From: Shewanella marina JCM 15074 | GTDB taxonomy: Bacteria; Pseudomonadota; Gammaproteobacteria; Enterobacterales; Shewanellaceae | Length of the DNA stretch: 64,000 nt | NCBI RefSeq assembly: GCF_000614975.1 | Contig: NZ_BALM01000015.1 | Location: 1 to 64,000, forward strand | Direction: 5' to 3' | Part shown: positions 18,895 to 27,774 of the stretch, one piece after another | How positions within the stretch are numbered: position 1 is the stretch's first letter | Layout of the letters: each line of letters begins with the position of its first letter | The notes under the pieces: generated by a model | Seen by the model: the letters and a program-made list of their open reading frames with translations, nothing else | Told to the model about the DNA's origin: nothing | Database searches by the model: none | Translations under genes and position numbers: made by a program

Positions 18895-19917
18895 ATGGAA
18901 TGTAAAGCTACAAGAATATGTTGGAATTCAAATGGCTGGATAAAGCCATCTGGTTGCGAAGATAAGAGTAAAGATAAAAAGTCATTTGAAATGAATCCTG
19001 GGTATGGTCATGAAGAGTGGATCTTTGATTTAACCAAAACAATTTCAGGATTTAAATATGCCTTTTTACAAGGAGTTAATACTCCTAATAAAAGTCATCA
19101 AGGCAAATATTATAAAGTTAATCTATTCACTGTTTATCAGGGGAAAAAGCTTTGTGTTGGCTATATCAAGAAAATGGAATGTCTAACGAGAGAGCAAGCT
19201 GAGGTTGCTGCAGGTGTGTATCAATCCAATAATTGGTTTGGGGAAATGCAAGATCAGTTAGAAACCATTAATCTTAATTCCATCAATCTTATAGAAGATG
19301 ATCCGTTATTAAATTTTAATATTAGATTTATGCCTGATGATCTTGTTATTTATGATACGCCCAAAGATGTATCGCTACGCTATAAGAGTGCTAGATATAA
19401 ATTACTGTCTGATGAGCATAACATCTCTCATGATGCTCCATTAATTGATGATATTTTAGAGGTTATGGATGCTGATTTATCACTTACTGAAAAGCAACAG
19501 TTAGTTAAGGCTAGAGTTGGGCAAGGTCTGTTTAGAGAACGAGTTGCTCAGACTTGGGGTAGTGAAGTTTGTGCCGTCACTCTTGTTGATATTCGAGAGA
19601 TGTTAATTGCATCTCATATAAAACCATGGAGTGAATGCCAAGATAGTACAGAGCGCTTAGATGGCGCTAATGGCTTATTACTTTGTGCGCATATTGATAA
19701 GTTATTTGATCAGCATTTATTATCCTTTGAGCAAAGAAATAAGCGTTTTTATTTGAGAACATCAAAAAATCTTGATAAGAAAACCTTATCTTTACTTGGG
19801 ATTAATGCGGGTATTGAGCTTGGAACAAGCCATTTAAAAGTCGATGATATTAGTCGATTTGAAAAATATATGAGTGAACATTTTGAACAGTTTACTCAAA
19901 AGCAGAACGAGTCATAA
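18895..19917 (+). CDS. HNH endonuclease-domain protein, possible restriction-type nuclease
   Basis: 340 residues. The C-terminal part (about 200-300) is an HNH domain of the HNH_2 type: RVAQTWGSEVCAVTLVD, then IASHIKPWSECQD, RLDGANGLLLCAHIDKLFDQHLLSF, with the catalytic histidine in ASHIKPW and the N and H in the block that follows. The N-terminal 170 residues, with NPGYGHEEWIFDL, look like a separate recognition domain; I suspect a modified-base reader of the PUA/EVE sort but cannot show it. It stands alone between core genes, with AT-rich DNA, and no methylase is nearby, which would fit a modification-dependent nuclease. Confidence 0.65.
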   Translation: MECKATRICWNSNGWIKPSGCEDKSKDKKSFEMNPGYGHEEWIFDLTKTISGFKYAFLQGVNTPNKSHQGKYYKVNLFTVYQGKKLCVGYIKKMECLTREQAEVAAGVYQSNNWFGEMQDQLETINLNSINLIEDDPLLNFNIRFMPDDLVIYDTPKDVSLRYKSARYKLLSDEHNISHDAPLIDDILEVMDADLSLTEKQQLVKARVGQGLFRERVAQTWGSEVCAVTLVDIREMLIASHIKPWSECQDSTERLDGANGLLLCAHIDKLFDQHLLSFEQRNKRFYLRTSKNLDKKTLSLLGINAGIELGTSHLKVDDISRFEKYMSEHFEQFTQKQNES

Positions 19918-19952
19918 ATTGATTGTAGTTGTTTGATTTAATTAGATGATAA

Positions 19953-19983
19953 AAAGCCCGCCACTCTCATGAGGGCGGGCTTT
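19953..19983. terminator. Bidirectional terminator between HNH gene and AbgT transporter
   Basis: Stem AAAGCCCGCC / GGCGGGCTTT between convergent genes. Confidence 0.9.
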
Positions 19984-20017
19984 GTTATTGTAATCTACTA
20001 GAGACGACTAATGGTGC

Positions 20018-21619
20018 TTATGGATTGTAGTAAGTTGCTGCACCTGGGCCGACAGGAATACCCAATACGAATACCCAGATAAAGAAGAAACTCACCCAAC
20101 CAATAAAGAAAACGATGGTGTAAGGCAACATGGTCGCAATCAAGGTACCGATGCCGAGATCTTTCTTATAGCGACAAGCCACCGCCAAAATTAAACCAAA
20201 GTAACTCATCATTGGTGTAATTAAGTTAGTGACCGAGTCACCAATACGGTAAGCGGCCTGAATCGTTTCAGGAGCATAACCAATCAACATTAACATCGGC
20301 ACGAAAATTGGTGCAGTTACAGCCCACTGCGCTGAAGCACTGCCGAGCATGAGGTTAATCACACCACACATTGCAATAAACAGTAAGAACACTAATGGGC
20401 CTGTTAAGCCAATGGCATTTAACGCATCTGCGCCCATGACCGCTAATACCGCGCCTAAATTAGTCCAAGTGAAGAACGCCACAAACTGAGATGCAAAGAA
20501 GACCAACACGATATACATGCCCATTGAGCTCATGCTATCGGCCATGGCATTAATGACATCTTTATCCGTTTTCATGGCGCCAATGATTTTACCGTAGACT
20601 AAACCGGGGATGGCAAAACCAACAAAGATAAATACCACAATCCCTTTTAAGAAAGGTGAGCCAGATACTAATCCTGTTTCTGGATTACGCAGAGGTGCGC
20701 CTTCTGGAACGACAAGTAACGCCAGCACGATGGAGAATATTAAGGTAGCAATACCGGCAAACTTTAGTGCGCGCTTTTCATCGGCAGATACCGTGTCCAT
20801 CTGTTGGTTTGATAGATCAATTGAGGCTTCATTGGCATCGTATTTACCAAGCTTAGGCTCAACAATCTTCTCCGTCACAAAGGCGCCTAAAAAGGTAATC
20901 ACAAACGTAGAAGCAAACATGAAGTACCAGTTTACCTCTGGGCCAACCGTGTACTCAGGGTCAATCATTTGCGCTGCGGCTTCAGTAATACCAGACAGTA
21001 ATGGATCAACGGTACCCAATAATAGGTTAGCGCTGTAACCACCAGATACGCCCGCAAATGCAGCGGCTAAACCTGCTAATGGATGACGCCCTAAAGAGTG
21101 GAATATCATTGCCGCCATTGGGATTAATACCACATAGCCAAGCTCAGACGCGGTATTAGAAATAATACCTGCGAAGACAATCGTGACTGTCACTAAGCGC
21201 TTTGAGGTGCCAATCACTAATAAGCGCATTGCTGCCGATAACATGCCTGAGCGCTCTGCAATGCCAACACCCAATAAGGCAACAAGTACCGTCCCTAGCG
21301 GGGTAAAGCCGGTAAAGTTAGTCACCAAATTAGAGACGATCATCCGCAGTCCTTCAGGGGTCATCAGGCTGACAACATGAATAAGACCATCGGCACTGCG
21401 ACCAGAGGCACCTTCTGGACGAGGATCAACAACAGATACGCCAAAGAAACCTGCCACACCACTAATTAAAATAACGGCGACACAGAACAGCGCAAATAGG
21501 GTGATAGGGTGGGGTAAAAGATTACCTAAGCGTTCAACAACATTAAGAAAACGAACAAACCACCCAGATGGTGGCGGCGATGCTGGTGGCGCGAGATCGC
21601 CATTTGAAAGTTGGGACAT
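20018..21619 (-). CDS. AbgT-family transporter
   Basis: Inner-membrane carrier of the AbgT/MtrF family; members import p-aminobenzoyl-glutamate or export antimetabolites such as sulfonamides. 533 residues, many membrane segments, with family blocks such as FAGVSGGYSANLLLGTVDPLLSG and the late GDSVTNLITPMMSYFGL. The ATG at 21619 has GAAGGAAG upstream. It could work with the M20 peptidase at 26671, since AbgAB hydrolases are M20 enzymes, but the two are 5 kb apart. Confidence 0.9.
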   Translation of the reverse strand: MSQLSNGDLAPPASPPPSGWFVRFLNVVERLGNLLPHPITLFALFCVAVILISGVAGFFGVSVVDPRPEGASGRSADGLIHVVSLMTPEGLRMIVSNLVTNFTGFTPLGTVLVALLGVGIAERSGMLSAAMRLLVIGTSKRLVTVTIVFAGIISNTASELGYVVLIPMAAMIFHSLGRHPLAGLAAAFAGVSGGYSANLLLGTVDPLLSGITEAAAQMIDPEYTVGPEVNWYFMFASTFVITFLGAFVTEKIVEPKLGKYDANEASIDLSNQQMDTVSADEKRALKFAGIATLIFSIVLALLVVPEGAPLRNPETGLVSGSPFLKGIVVFIFVGFAIPGLVYGKIIGAMKTDKDVINAMADSMSSMGMYIVLVFFASQFVAFFTWTNLGAVLAVMGADALNAIGLTGPLVFLLFIAMCGVINLMLGSASAQWAVTAPIFVPMLMLIGYAPETIQAAYRIGDSVTNLITPMMSYFGLILAVACRYKKDLGIGTLIATMLPYTIVFFIGWVSFFFIWVFVLGIPVGPGAATYYNP

Positions 21620-22002
21620 TTTTTTCTTCCTTCAACGGCATTAATTGCCTTTTTATAGTTTTATTCTTTTATGTAGGTGTTCATCCATGATCATCACGAA
21701 TGCTTAGATGACATTAGCATTCGGTCATTTTTTGCATATTAAATAACAACTTTAACGAAATTGCTAAGAATTGTCAGCAAACACATCATAAGTATGAGTT
21801 AAACACCCGTTTAATCGTGGTATATGTCAATAATAAATATAAGGGTGTTGAAAAATGACACAATTTTTCTATAGCTACTATTCCATTAAAAACAATGCGT
21901 TAGGTTTGATTGGTGAGGGTGGTGATAAGGGGGGGTGAATTAAATATCAGTTTCAGTTAAAAAAATGTGTAACTGTAATAAATTGTATTAGAAAGGATAA
22001 AA
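21620..22002. other. Intergenic region upstream of the AbgT gene
   Basis: AT-rich; no gene on either strand that I can support. It must hold the AbgT promoter on the minus strand. A G6 run at about 21931 is the only odd feature. Confidence 0.5.
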
Positions 22003-22043
22003 TTTAGCCCGATTCAGCTGTAATAGCTGAAATCGGGCTAAAA
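22003..22043 (-). terminator. Terminator of rlmJ
   Basis: Long stem TTTAGCCCGATT(C)AGCT / AGCT(G)AAATCGGGCTAAA around GTAAT, with T residues on the minus strand. Confidence 0.85.
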
Positions 22044-22064
22044 ATGCATCATATAAGGTTGAGG

Positions 22065-22907
22065 TTATTCGCCCACTTCCCAACAAACGTTAGTGAAGCC
22101 ACCTTGACCACCTAGTAATGGCTCAAGGTAATCTAGCATTTCAGTGGCGATGGTATCTAACTGCCAAGGCGGATTGATTACCCATAATCCCGCAGCTGTC
22201 ATACCAAATTCATTGCTGTCGGCACTAATGGCTTGTTCAATACGTAATTGACGCTTAATGCCGCTGTTTTTAAGCAGTTGTAGCATCGATTCAGTTTGTT
22301 CACGATTTACAACGGGATACCACAACATATATACGCCCGTTGCAAAACGTTTGTGCGCTTGAATAATCGCGTGGGCAACATCTTGGTAGTCTGTTTTGAT
22401 CTCATAACTTGGGTCAATTAGCACAATACCGCGACGTTCTAGTGGCGGAACTGCCGCAATTAAACCTTTTAAGCCATCTTGATTTAATACTTTAACGTGG
22501 CGATCACCGTCAAAATACTCATCTAATGTTTGGTAATCAGTGCCATGCAATTCATGCAACACCATACGGTCTTTATCAGCAAGATGCATATCAACCATGG
22601 CAGGTGAACCTGGGTAAAGTTCAAGCTCATCTTGCTGGTGGTTAAAATGCTTAACCGCTTCCACGTATTCAGCTAAAGATTCTGGTAGGTCTTGTTTGTC
22701 CCACAGTTTGGCTACACCATCTAAATATTCACCCGTTTTTTGAGCAAAATCATCAGTTAATGCATAGCCACCGGCACCAGCATGGGTATCGATATAAACC
22801 AGAGGCTTGGCTTTTTTATGCATCAATTGCAATGTTTGCAATAAAATGGCGTGTTTAAGTACATCGGCATAATTGCCTGCATGAAAGCCGTGGCGATAAC
22901 TCAGCAT
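22065..22907 (-). CDS. rlmJ: 23S rRNA (adenine2030-N6)-methyltransferase
   Basis: SAM-dependent methyltransferase that modifies A2030 of 23S rRNA. 280 residues. The family start MLSYRHGFHAGNYADVLKHAILL is exact, and the catalytic motif IV is seen as LIDPSYEIK (the DPPY-like motif of N6-adenine enzymes). Single gene, divergent from rsmJ, followed by its terminator. Confidence 0.96.
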   Translation of the reverse strand: MLSYRHGFHAGNYADVLKHAILLQTLQLMHKKAKPLVYIDTHAGAGGYALTDDFAQKTGEYLDGVAKLWDKQDLPESLAEYVEAVKHFNHQQDELELYPGSPAMVDMHLADKDRMVLHELHGTDYQTLDEYFDGDRHVKVLNQDGLKGLIAAVPPLERRGIVLIDPSYEIKTDYQDVAHAIIQAHKRFATGVYMLWYPVVNREQTESMLQLLKNSGIKRQLRIEQAISADSNEFGMTAAGLWVINPPWQLDTIATEMLDYLEPLLGGQGGFTNVCWEVGE

Positions 22908-23070
22908 GATGATTCCTGATGGTCAGTTGCAAAAATATTAGGAGTGATTTTTGATTATAACATACCCCGTTGCTTGGCAATAAGGCATATACAAACCGAG
23001 TTTATCAACTTCGCATCTTTAGGTAGCTTGGGTATAATAGCGTCATTATTGACTACTAAAGATGACCTGA

Positions 23071-23820
23071 GTGACAGCTATTTATTTTGATCAACAAGAT
23101 TCCCGCTTAGTTGATATTGCCAATCGTTGGCAATTAAGCTGGGATGAACATAGTATTTTTTCGCTGAGCTTTATTGATGACCAGCTCACTTTGCTCAAGC
23201 GTGATGAGCCTAAATTAGGCGGTATTAGTGTTGATTTTGTGTCAGGCGCGGTAGCGCATCGCCGTAAATTTGGTGGTGGTCGTGGTCAATCAATTGCCAA
23301 AGCCGTGGGCTTAAAACAAGGCATTTCACCTACCGTAGTTGATGGCACAGCAGGACTTGGGCGTGATGGTTTTGTGCTAGCCAGCTTAGGTTGTAATGTC
23401 ACTTTAATTGAGCGTCATCCGATTGTGGCTTCTTTATTAGAAGATGGTCTGCGCCGTGGTTATCAAGATGCCGATATTGGCCCTTGGTTAACTGAGCGTA
23501 TGCGCTTAGTACATGCCTCTAGTTTGACGGCATTAGTCGATTTAGGTCAGCAAGTGGATGTGGTTTATCTAGACCCTATGTATCCCCACCGCGAGAAATC
23601 AGCGCTGGTGAAAAAAGAGATGCGAGTATTCCAATCATTAGTCGGTGCCGATACCGATGCCGATGGTTTATTAGCGCCAGCAATGGCGCTCGCCAGTAAG
23701 CGCGTGGTAGTTAAACGCCCTGATTACGCCGAAGATTTAGATGGCGTCAAACCGAGCATGGTTATCGCCACCAAGAAAAATCGCTTCGATGTTTATGTCA
23801 AAGCCGCAATGAACGCTTAA
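23071..23820 (+). CDS. rsmJ: 16S rRNA (guanine1516-N2)-methyltransferase
   Basis: SAM-dependent rRNA methyltransferase. 249 residues, with [14 protein letters not shown], the SAM-binding [19 protein letters not shown] and the [19 protein letters not shown] block of the family. The start is a GTG at 23071. A hairpin terminator follows at 23922-23956. Confidence 0.96.
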   Translation: MTAIYFDQQDSRLVDIANRWQLSWDEHSIFSLSFIDDQLTLLKRDEPKLGGISVDFVSGAVAHRRKFGGGRGQSIAKAVGLKQGISPTVVDGTAGLGRDGFVLASLGCNVTLIERHPIVASLLEDGLRRGYQDADIGPWLTERMRLVHASSLTALVDLGQQVDVVYLDPMYPHREKSALVKKEMRVFQSLVGADTDADGLLAPAMALASKRVVVKRPDYAEDLDGVKPSMVIATKKNRFDVYVKAAMNA

Positions 23821-23921
23821 TGGTTGTTCACTATTGATGCTGCTAGAGATTAATGCTTAATAAAAACAATCGCTTTGATGTTTATATTAATGCACAAAAT
23901 GTCGAGTCGGCAGTAAATAAG

Positions 23922-23956
23922 ACCTCTTTTTACTTTGTGTGAGAAGAGGTTTTTTA
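23922..23956 (+). terminator. Terminator downstream of rsmJ
   Basis: Stem ACCTCTT / AAGAGGT with a 15-base loop and a T run. The loop is large, so it is weaker than others here. Confidence 0.6.
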
Positions 23957-24374
23957 TTACATCCTTAGTTTGAGATTTTTACGTGCTAACAGGTTTCTGC
24001 CTCGAAATGAGTTTCGCAGTTCAAAAGGTAAATAGGGCAAGCAAAGCTTTGGCTTTAGAAACGCCTCTTCAAAAGAACTGTTCATATAAACAGTTATAAT
24101 AAGCATTGTGAATTTTCAGCATTATTTGGGTGTAAGAAGGAAAGCAATTTAGCGTTAATGACTTATAAGTGCTTGTTTAAAAACATTTATAGCCAATAGT
24201 TAAATCAAATCACATCACAAATAAGTAAATTCTGACTTTCACTATCAGAGGATGTTAGTGAAATGGCTGTAAAATATTTCATAACGCATTGAGAAAATGA
24301 GCATTTAAGGATAATTTACAGGTATAAAATTATCTTGGCTGTCTGTTCTTATTCGGAACTCAGCCTAATATACT
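23957..24374. other. Gene-free left flank of the cassette region
   Basis: About 420 AT-rich bases with stops in all frames. It contains a LexA box overlapping a TATAAT element, a hairpin (GGCTG...GTTC / GAAC...CAGCC, about 24344-24366) and the possible cassette boundary GTTAAGT at 24375-24381. No integrase remnant was recognised. Confidence 0.5.
24078..24093. promoter_or_regulatory. LexA (SOS) box overlapping a promoter element
   Basis: CTGTTCATATAAACAG fits CTGT-N8-ACAG exactly. TATAAT follows at 24095-24100 and would be covered by bound LexA. No gene starts within 300 bases on the + strand, so its target is unclear. Confidence 0.6.
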
Positions 24375-24399
24375 GTTAAGTAGCTCGATAGGATATCAA

Positions 24400-24945
24400 A
24401 TGCCATTAAATCATACATCTAAATATTCAGAGTTAACGGAGGAGCACTTTTCGTTAATTGGAAAGGTTGTCGTTGAATGGTCAAATGTTGAATTTATACT
24501 CGGTTCTATTCTATCTAGATTGCTTTTTACCCCTGAATTTCCTGGAAGAGTTTTTTCTAGTGGAATGGGGGCAATGAAACTCCAAAGAGCCATAGATGAG
24601 GCTGTGGAGCTTCATAAGTTAAGATACCGTACAGAAATAGTTTCAGAAGAAATATTGGCTGAAATTACTTCTATTAATAAAAAATTAACTAAGTTAAGAA
24701 AAACAAGGAATCAGTTTGCTCATTTTTGTTGGGCTCGCTCAAATGACGATGAAATTTTTGGTGTTGGTTTTTCTAGTGCTACAGCTGGTTCTAAGAGGGA
24801 AGGTAAGGATTTTATTACTTTAAAGGTTATTGAACTTAAAGACTTTTACTCTCAATTGTATGAAGTAGTTGATGATCTGAGTAAGGTTTTAGAGTCTTTA
24901 CCTGAAATGGAAGAAGATAGAATATCAACCAAGCTAACTAAATAG
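24400..24945 (+). CDS. Integron-cassette protein with HEPN-like RX4H motif
   Basis: 181 residues, mainly helical, no signal peptide. The motif RNQFAH (R-x4-H) in KLRKTRNQFAHFCWAR sits after a long helix, as in HEPN-domain proteins, many of which are RNases or their relatives. The exact family is not recognised. The ATG is 18 bases after the boundary-like GTTAAGT (24375-24381), and an attC site starts at 24948, three bases after the stop. Close packing of gene and attC is typical of a gene cassette. AT content is higher than in the core genes. Confidence 0.6.
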   Translation: MPLNHTSKYSELTEEHFSLIGKVVVEWSNVEFILGSILSRLLFTPEFPGRVFSSGMGAMKLQRAIDEAVELHKLRYRTEIVSEEILAEITSINKKLTKLRKTRNQFAHFCWARSNDDEIFGVGFSSATAGSKREGKDFITLKVIELKDFYSQLYEVVDDLSKVLESLPEMEEDRISTKLTK

Positions 24946-24947
24946 CT

Positions 24948-25045
24948 ACTTAACAAGTTGCTTAAACGGACGTATAACAGTTGGCTCATGCTCGTTCCTC
25001 GCAAGTTTAGCCAATTGCCACACGCCGCTTAGCAAGGCGTTAGGT
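24948..25045. repeat. attC recombination site, first cassette
   Basis: Begins with ACTTAAC (RYYYAAC) at 24948-24954 and ends with GTTAGGT (GTTRRRY) at 25039-25045. Inner imperfect arms CAGTTGGCT / AGCCAATTG and the CGCTTAGCAAGGCGTTA end give the folded form typical of attC, 98 bases in length. Confidence 0.85.
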
Positions 25046-25059
25046 TTACGGAGAAAACA

Positions 25060-25425
25060 ATGAATCTCGAAGAGTTTATTTCTCAGTCTTTGTCCCAGAT
25101 AGCTAAGGGTATAGAGAAAGCAAATGATGAGTTATCAGAATCCCAAGCACTTGTATGTCCGCAAGGTGTTACAGGTATTAAGTCCGAAAGCAAATATGGA
25201 ACACTAAAGGTTGATCAGGACACTTACCTAAAGGTCAATGAAATTTCATTTGATGTGGCGGTTACTGTCACCAGTGGGACAGAGTCTGGTGGAAACTTAG
25301 GAATATCTGTTAGTGGGTTTTCGATCGGAGCAAAGGGTAAGGAAAATCAGGCTGATAGTTCTCAATCTAGAATCAAGTTTTCAATTCCTATGGTGTTACC
25401 GCAAGTAGCATACAACAAGAAGTAA
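25060..25425 (+). CDS. Integron-cassette protein, trypco2-like small protein
   Basis: 121 residues. The opening EEFISQSLSQIAKGIEKAND and the later beta-rich FDVAVTVTSGTESGGNLGISVSGFSIGAKG match a small protein family often carried on cassettes and sometimes called trypsin-co-occurring (trypco2). Function is unknown. The ATG is 14 bases after the GTTAGGT end of the first attC and has GGAG upstream; its own attC begins directly at the stop. Confidence 0.65.
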   Translation: MNLEEFISQSLSQIAKGIEKANDELSESQALVCPQGVTGIKSESKYGTLKVDQDTYLKVNEISFDVAVTVTSGTESGGNLGISVSGFSIGAKGKENQADSSQSRIKFSIPMVLPQVAYNKK

Positions 25426-25543
25426 ACATAACAAATTGCTCAAGCAGACAGCTAACAGTCGGCGAATTTGGTTAGCTTTAGTGATTACGGTGGCTTTGTT
25501 TGGGGGCAGTGGTAATTAGCTGCTACTTAACAAGGCGTTACCT
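25426..25543. repeat. attC recombination site, second cassette
   Basis: Left core ACATAAC (25426-25432, one deviation from RYYYAAC) and right end CTTAACAAGGCGTTAC, close to the first attC and to VCR-type ends. The arms GACAGCTAAC and GGTAATTAGCTGC are partly complementary. The right core GTTACCT deviates from GTTRRRY, as expected if this is the last site of the array. Confidence 0.7.
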
Positions 25544-25683
25544 TATATCTGCTTGCCATACTTTCCCCTAATAAGAGTCATCACTTTAAGAGCTTTGACT
25601 CTAACTGATTTCTGTCCAAAAATGAGCCTGAAAGTACTTATTCTCTTAGTTGTCATACCTTGATTGGGCATTATATGCTAAGT

Positions 25684-25712
25684 TTGTCTCTTTTGGGATA
25701 CGATGCTATAGT
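25684..25712 (+). promoter_or_regulatory. Sigma-70 promoter of the DUF4160 gene
   Basis: TTGTCT and TATAGT separated by exactly 17 bases, 30 bases before the DUF4160 start. Confidence 0.6.
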
Positions 25713-25741
25713 TTAATCAGATTTGATGATTAGAGGTTGCT

Positions 25742-25999
25742 ATGCCAGAGATTGATGCATTGCTTGGGCTTTCATTTTGTTTGTATTTTTTTGATAACAA
25801 GCAGCATAAATTACCTCATATTCATGTCAAATATGGTAGTTATGAGCTAATCATAGCAATTGAAACAGGCGAGTGCTTAGAAGGTTATTTACCAAATAAG
25901 CAACGAAAACGAGCAGAAGCTCACATTGAAAGTAATCGAGTAAAATTGATGACAATGTGGGAGCAAGCCGTTGCTGGTATTAATCCGGGTAAATTATAG
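25742..25999 (+). CDS. DUF4160 protein, candidate toxin of a TA pair
   Basis: 85 residues. The family core FCLYFFDNKQHKLPHIHVKYGSYELIIAIETGECLEGYLPNK is complete, with the conserved HxPHIH-like stretch. The ribosome site AGAGG precedes the ATG. The following gene starts 7 bases after its stop, so they are co-translated. DUF4160 genes are regularly paired with DUF2442 genes and such pairs are regarded as toxin-antitoxin modules; which partner is the toxin is inferred from size and from the HTH on the other protein. Confidence 0.75.
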   Translation: MPEIDALLGLSFCLYFFDNKQHKLPHIHVKYGSYELIIAIETGECLEGYLPNKQRKRAEAHIESNRVKLMTMWEQAVAGINPGKL

Positions 26000-26006
26000 G
26001 TGACGT

Positions 26007-26531
26007 ATGTTAAAAGTAATTGATGTTGATTTGATAGCTGATTTTATACTGGAGCTTACTTTTAGTGACGGTTATATCGGTGAAGCGAACTTAACTGAGT
26101 ATTTCCAAAAAGAAGCATTTAGTCATGTGATTAATTTTCAAAAGTTTGCATTAACTGCTGATGGCTCTCTTGATTGGAGTGGTGTTGAATTATCAGCGGC
26201 AACGTTAAAAGAAATCACGGTTGGTCGTTATACTGAATCTGATTTAACGCCATTTGATGTTAAAGAAATGGAAATGGTCATTAAACAGGCCTCATGGGAT
26301 TCAATGCAAGAAGGTCGAGCTGACATTTTGCAAGCAGCTATTCGTTCTTATGTGGAACAATTTGGTCATAGTGTTGTAATTGAACGCGCAGGAATTAAAA
26401 GTAGAACGAGTGCTTATCGTTCATTAAAACCTGAAACGACGCCAAGTTTTGGTACTTTGGTTCAATTAGGTCATGCTGTTATTGAATTGGCTAAAGAGAG
26501 AGTATCTGCTCATGCTTTGAATCGCATGTAG
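26007..26531 (+). CDS. DUF2442 protein with C-terminal HTH, candidate antitoxin
   Basis: 174 residues. The N-terminal half (1-80) is DUF2442 (DVDLIADFILELTFSDGYIGEANL...). The C-terminal half holds a helix-turn-helix like that of HigA-type antidotes (VVIERAGIKSRTSAYRSLKPETTPSFGTLVQLGHAV). The fusion suggests an antitoxin that also represses the operon promoter at 25684-25712. AGGTGA lies before the ATG. Confidence 0.75.
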   Translation: MLKVIDVDLIADFILELTFSDGYIGEANLTEYFQKEAFSHVINFQKFALTADGSLDWSGVELSAATLKEITVGRYTESDLTPFDVKEMEMVIKQASWDSMQEGRADILQAAIRSYVEQFGHSVVIERAGIKSRTSAYRSLKPETTPSFGTLVQLGHAVIELAKERVSAHALNRM

Positions 26532-26628
26532 CAAATGCATCAACACGATTTGCAATATTATTTATCTATTCAAGATTGTTTTCGTTTGTCAGATTTTGCT
26601 TGCTGTGACACTTCTAATGACAATAAAA

Positions 26629-26666
26629 AACACCAGTCTTATCACTAAGACTGGTGTTATTTTTTA
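26629..26666. terminator. Bidirectional terminator between TA pair and M20 peptidase
   Basis: Perfect 12-bp arms AACACCAGTCTT / AAGACTGGTGTT around ATCACT, with A and T tracts outside. Confidence 0.92.
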
Positions 26667-26670
26667 GGGA

Positions 26671-27774
26671 TTAACAGCCTTGATTAAAGTGGCGCAAAAT
26701 TGCGGTAACTTCAGTAATTCTGCGGCTAAAACTGCTTTTTGATGCGCGTTCAAATTCAGTGTGGTCGCCATCGCCGAATGGGCCAAAACCATCTAATGTC
26801 GGGACACCTGCACCTGCGGTTACGTTGGCATCACTGACGCCGCCACGTTGTTCGGTTTTTAATGGATAGCCGATAACCGTCCCTAACAGATCAATTAATT
26901 GCTGCTGCGCTGGGGTTGGGGTCATCACATCACGTTGTAAACCACCACCTAGCGTTGTGGTAACGCCTTCAACACCATGTTGCTCTGTAGCAGCTTCAAT
27001 GGCGGCAAGGACTCGTTGTTGCTCATTGACTTGGGTAAAGCGAGCTTCGACAACTAGGCTGGCTTTAGGTGAGATGGTATTGGCACCGATGCCGCCATCA
27101 ATTTTGCCAACGTTAACGGTAGTGCCTGCGGCAATATCACTGAGTTCTGTAAGTTTAATTAACAGTTTAGCTGCGGCTAGGTTGGCATCGCGTCCTTTTA
27201 GGTAATTGTTACCTGCATGGGCAGCAACACCTTGTAATTCAATATAATAGGTTGCCACACCTTTACGACCATTAACCACTTCATGATCGACACCTGCGGC
27301 TTCAAAATCCAAACAAGCTTGGTAGTTTTTTGCTAGCTCTCGGGTTACCAGTTTGCTGTCATCACTGCCGGTTTCTTCATCACTGACCAGTAGGAAATCG
27401 ATATTACAAATCTTGCCAGATTCTTGTTTGATGTTACGCAGTGCGGTTAACGCGACAAAGTTGCCGCCTTTCATATCACAGGCGCCGGGGCCATAGATCC
27501 ACTCATCATCTTCTTTGAAACCTTCAAATGTGTTTGGTGGAAATACGGTATCTAAGTGACCCATTAACAGCAGTCGTGGCTGGTCGGTGAGGGTTGGACT
27601 GCAAAATAACAGATGATTACCTATCTCTTTTCGCTCAAAAACGTCTAATTCAAAGCCGAGATCTTTCATCCAGATTTGCATTTTTTCGCCATAGCTATCG
27701 ACGCCTTTTTTATTCTTGGTCCAAGAATTTATTGCCATTGCCTGTTTCAAATCGGTGAAATCAATATGGTTCAT
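26671..27774 (-). CDS. M20-family metallopeptidase (glutamate carboxypeptidase-like)
   Basis: Cytosolic zinc exopeptidase of the CPG2/ArgE group. Metal ligands and catalytic residues are visible: GHLDTVFPP, GPGACDMKGG, SDEETGSDDS, the D in CLDFEAAG and HTEFE near the end. I choose the ATG at 27774 (MNHIDFTD) because AAGGAA lies upstream; the longer frame to 27813 lacks one. 367 residues. It is divergent from the ATP-grasp operon with about 190 bases between, so a shared control region is possible. Natural substrate unknown; a peptide made by the ATP-grasp enzymes is an attractive guess. Confidence 0.85.
   Translation of the reverse strand: MNHIDFTDLKQAMAINSWTKNKKGVDSYGEKMQIWMKDLGFELDVFERKEIGNHLLFCSPTLTDQPRLLLMGHLDTVFPPNTFEGFKEDDEWIYGPGACDMKGGNFVALTALRNIKQESGKICNIDFLLVSDEETGSDDSKLVTRELAKNYQACLDFEAAGVDHEVVNGRKGVATYYIELQGVAAHAGNNYLKGRDANLAAAKLLIKLTELSDIAAGTTVNVGKIDGGIGANTISPKASLVVEARFTQVNEQQRVLAAIEAATEQHGVEGVTTTLGGGLQRDVMTPTPAQQQLIDLLGTVIGYPLKTEQRGGVSDANVTAGAGVPTLDGFGPFGDGDHTEFERASKSSFSRRITEVTAILRHFNQGC

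Noticed and set aside
23984..24010. Resemblance between TAACAGGTTTCTGCCTCGAAATGAG here and TAACTGATTTCTGTCCAAAAATGAG near 25602
   Set aside because: About 18 of 25 bases agree and nothing beyond; too weak to call repeats flanking the cassettes.
24280..24381. A third attC site left of the first cassette
   Set aside because: Only the right core GTTAAGT fits; the left core and folded arms are not convincing.
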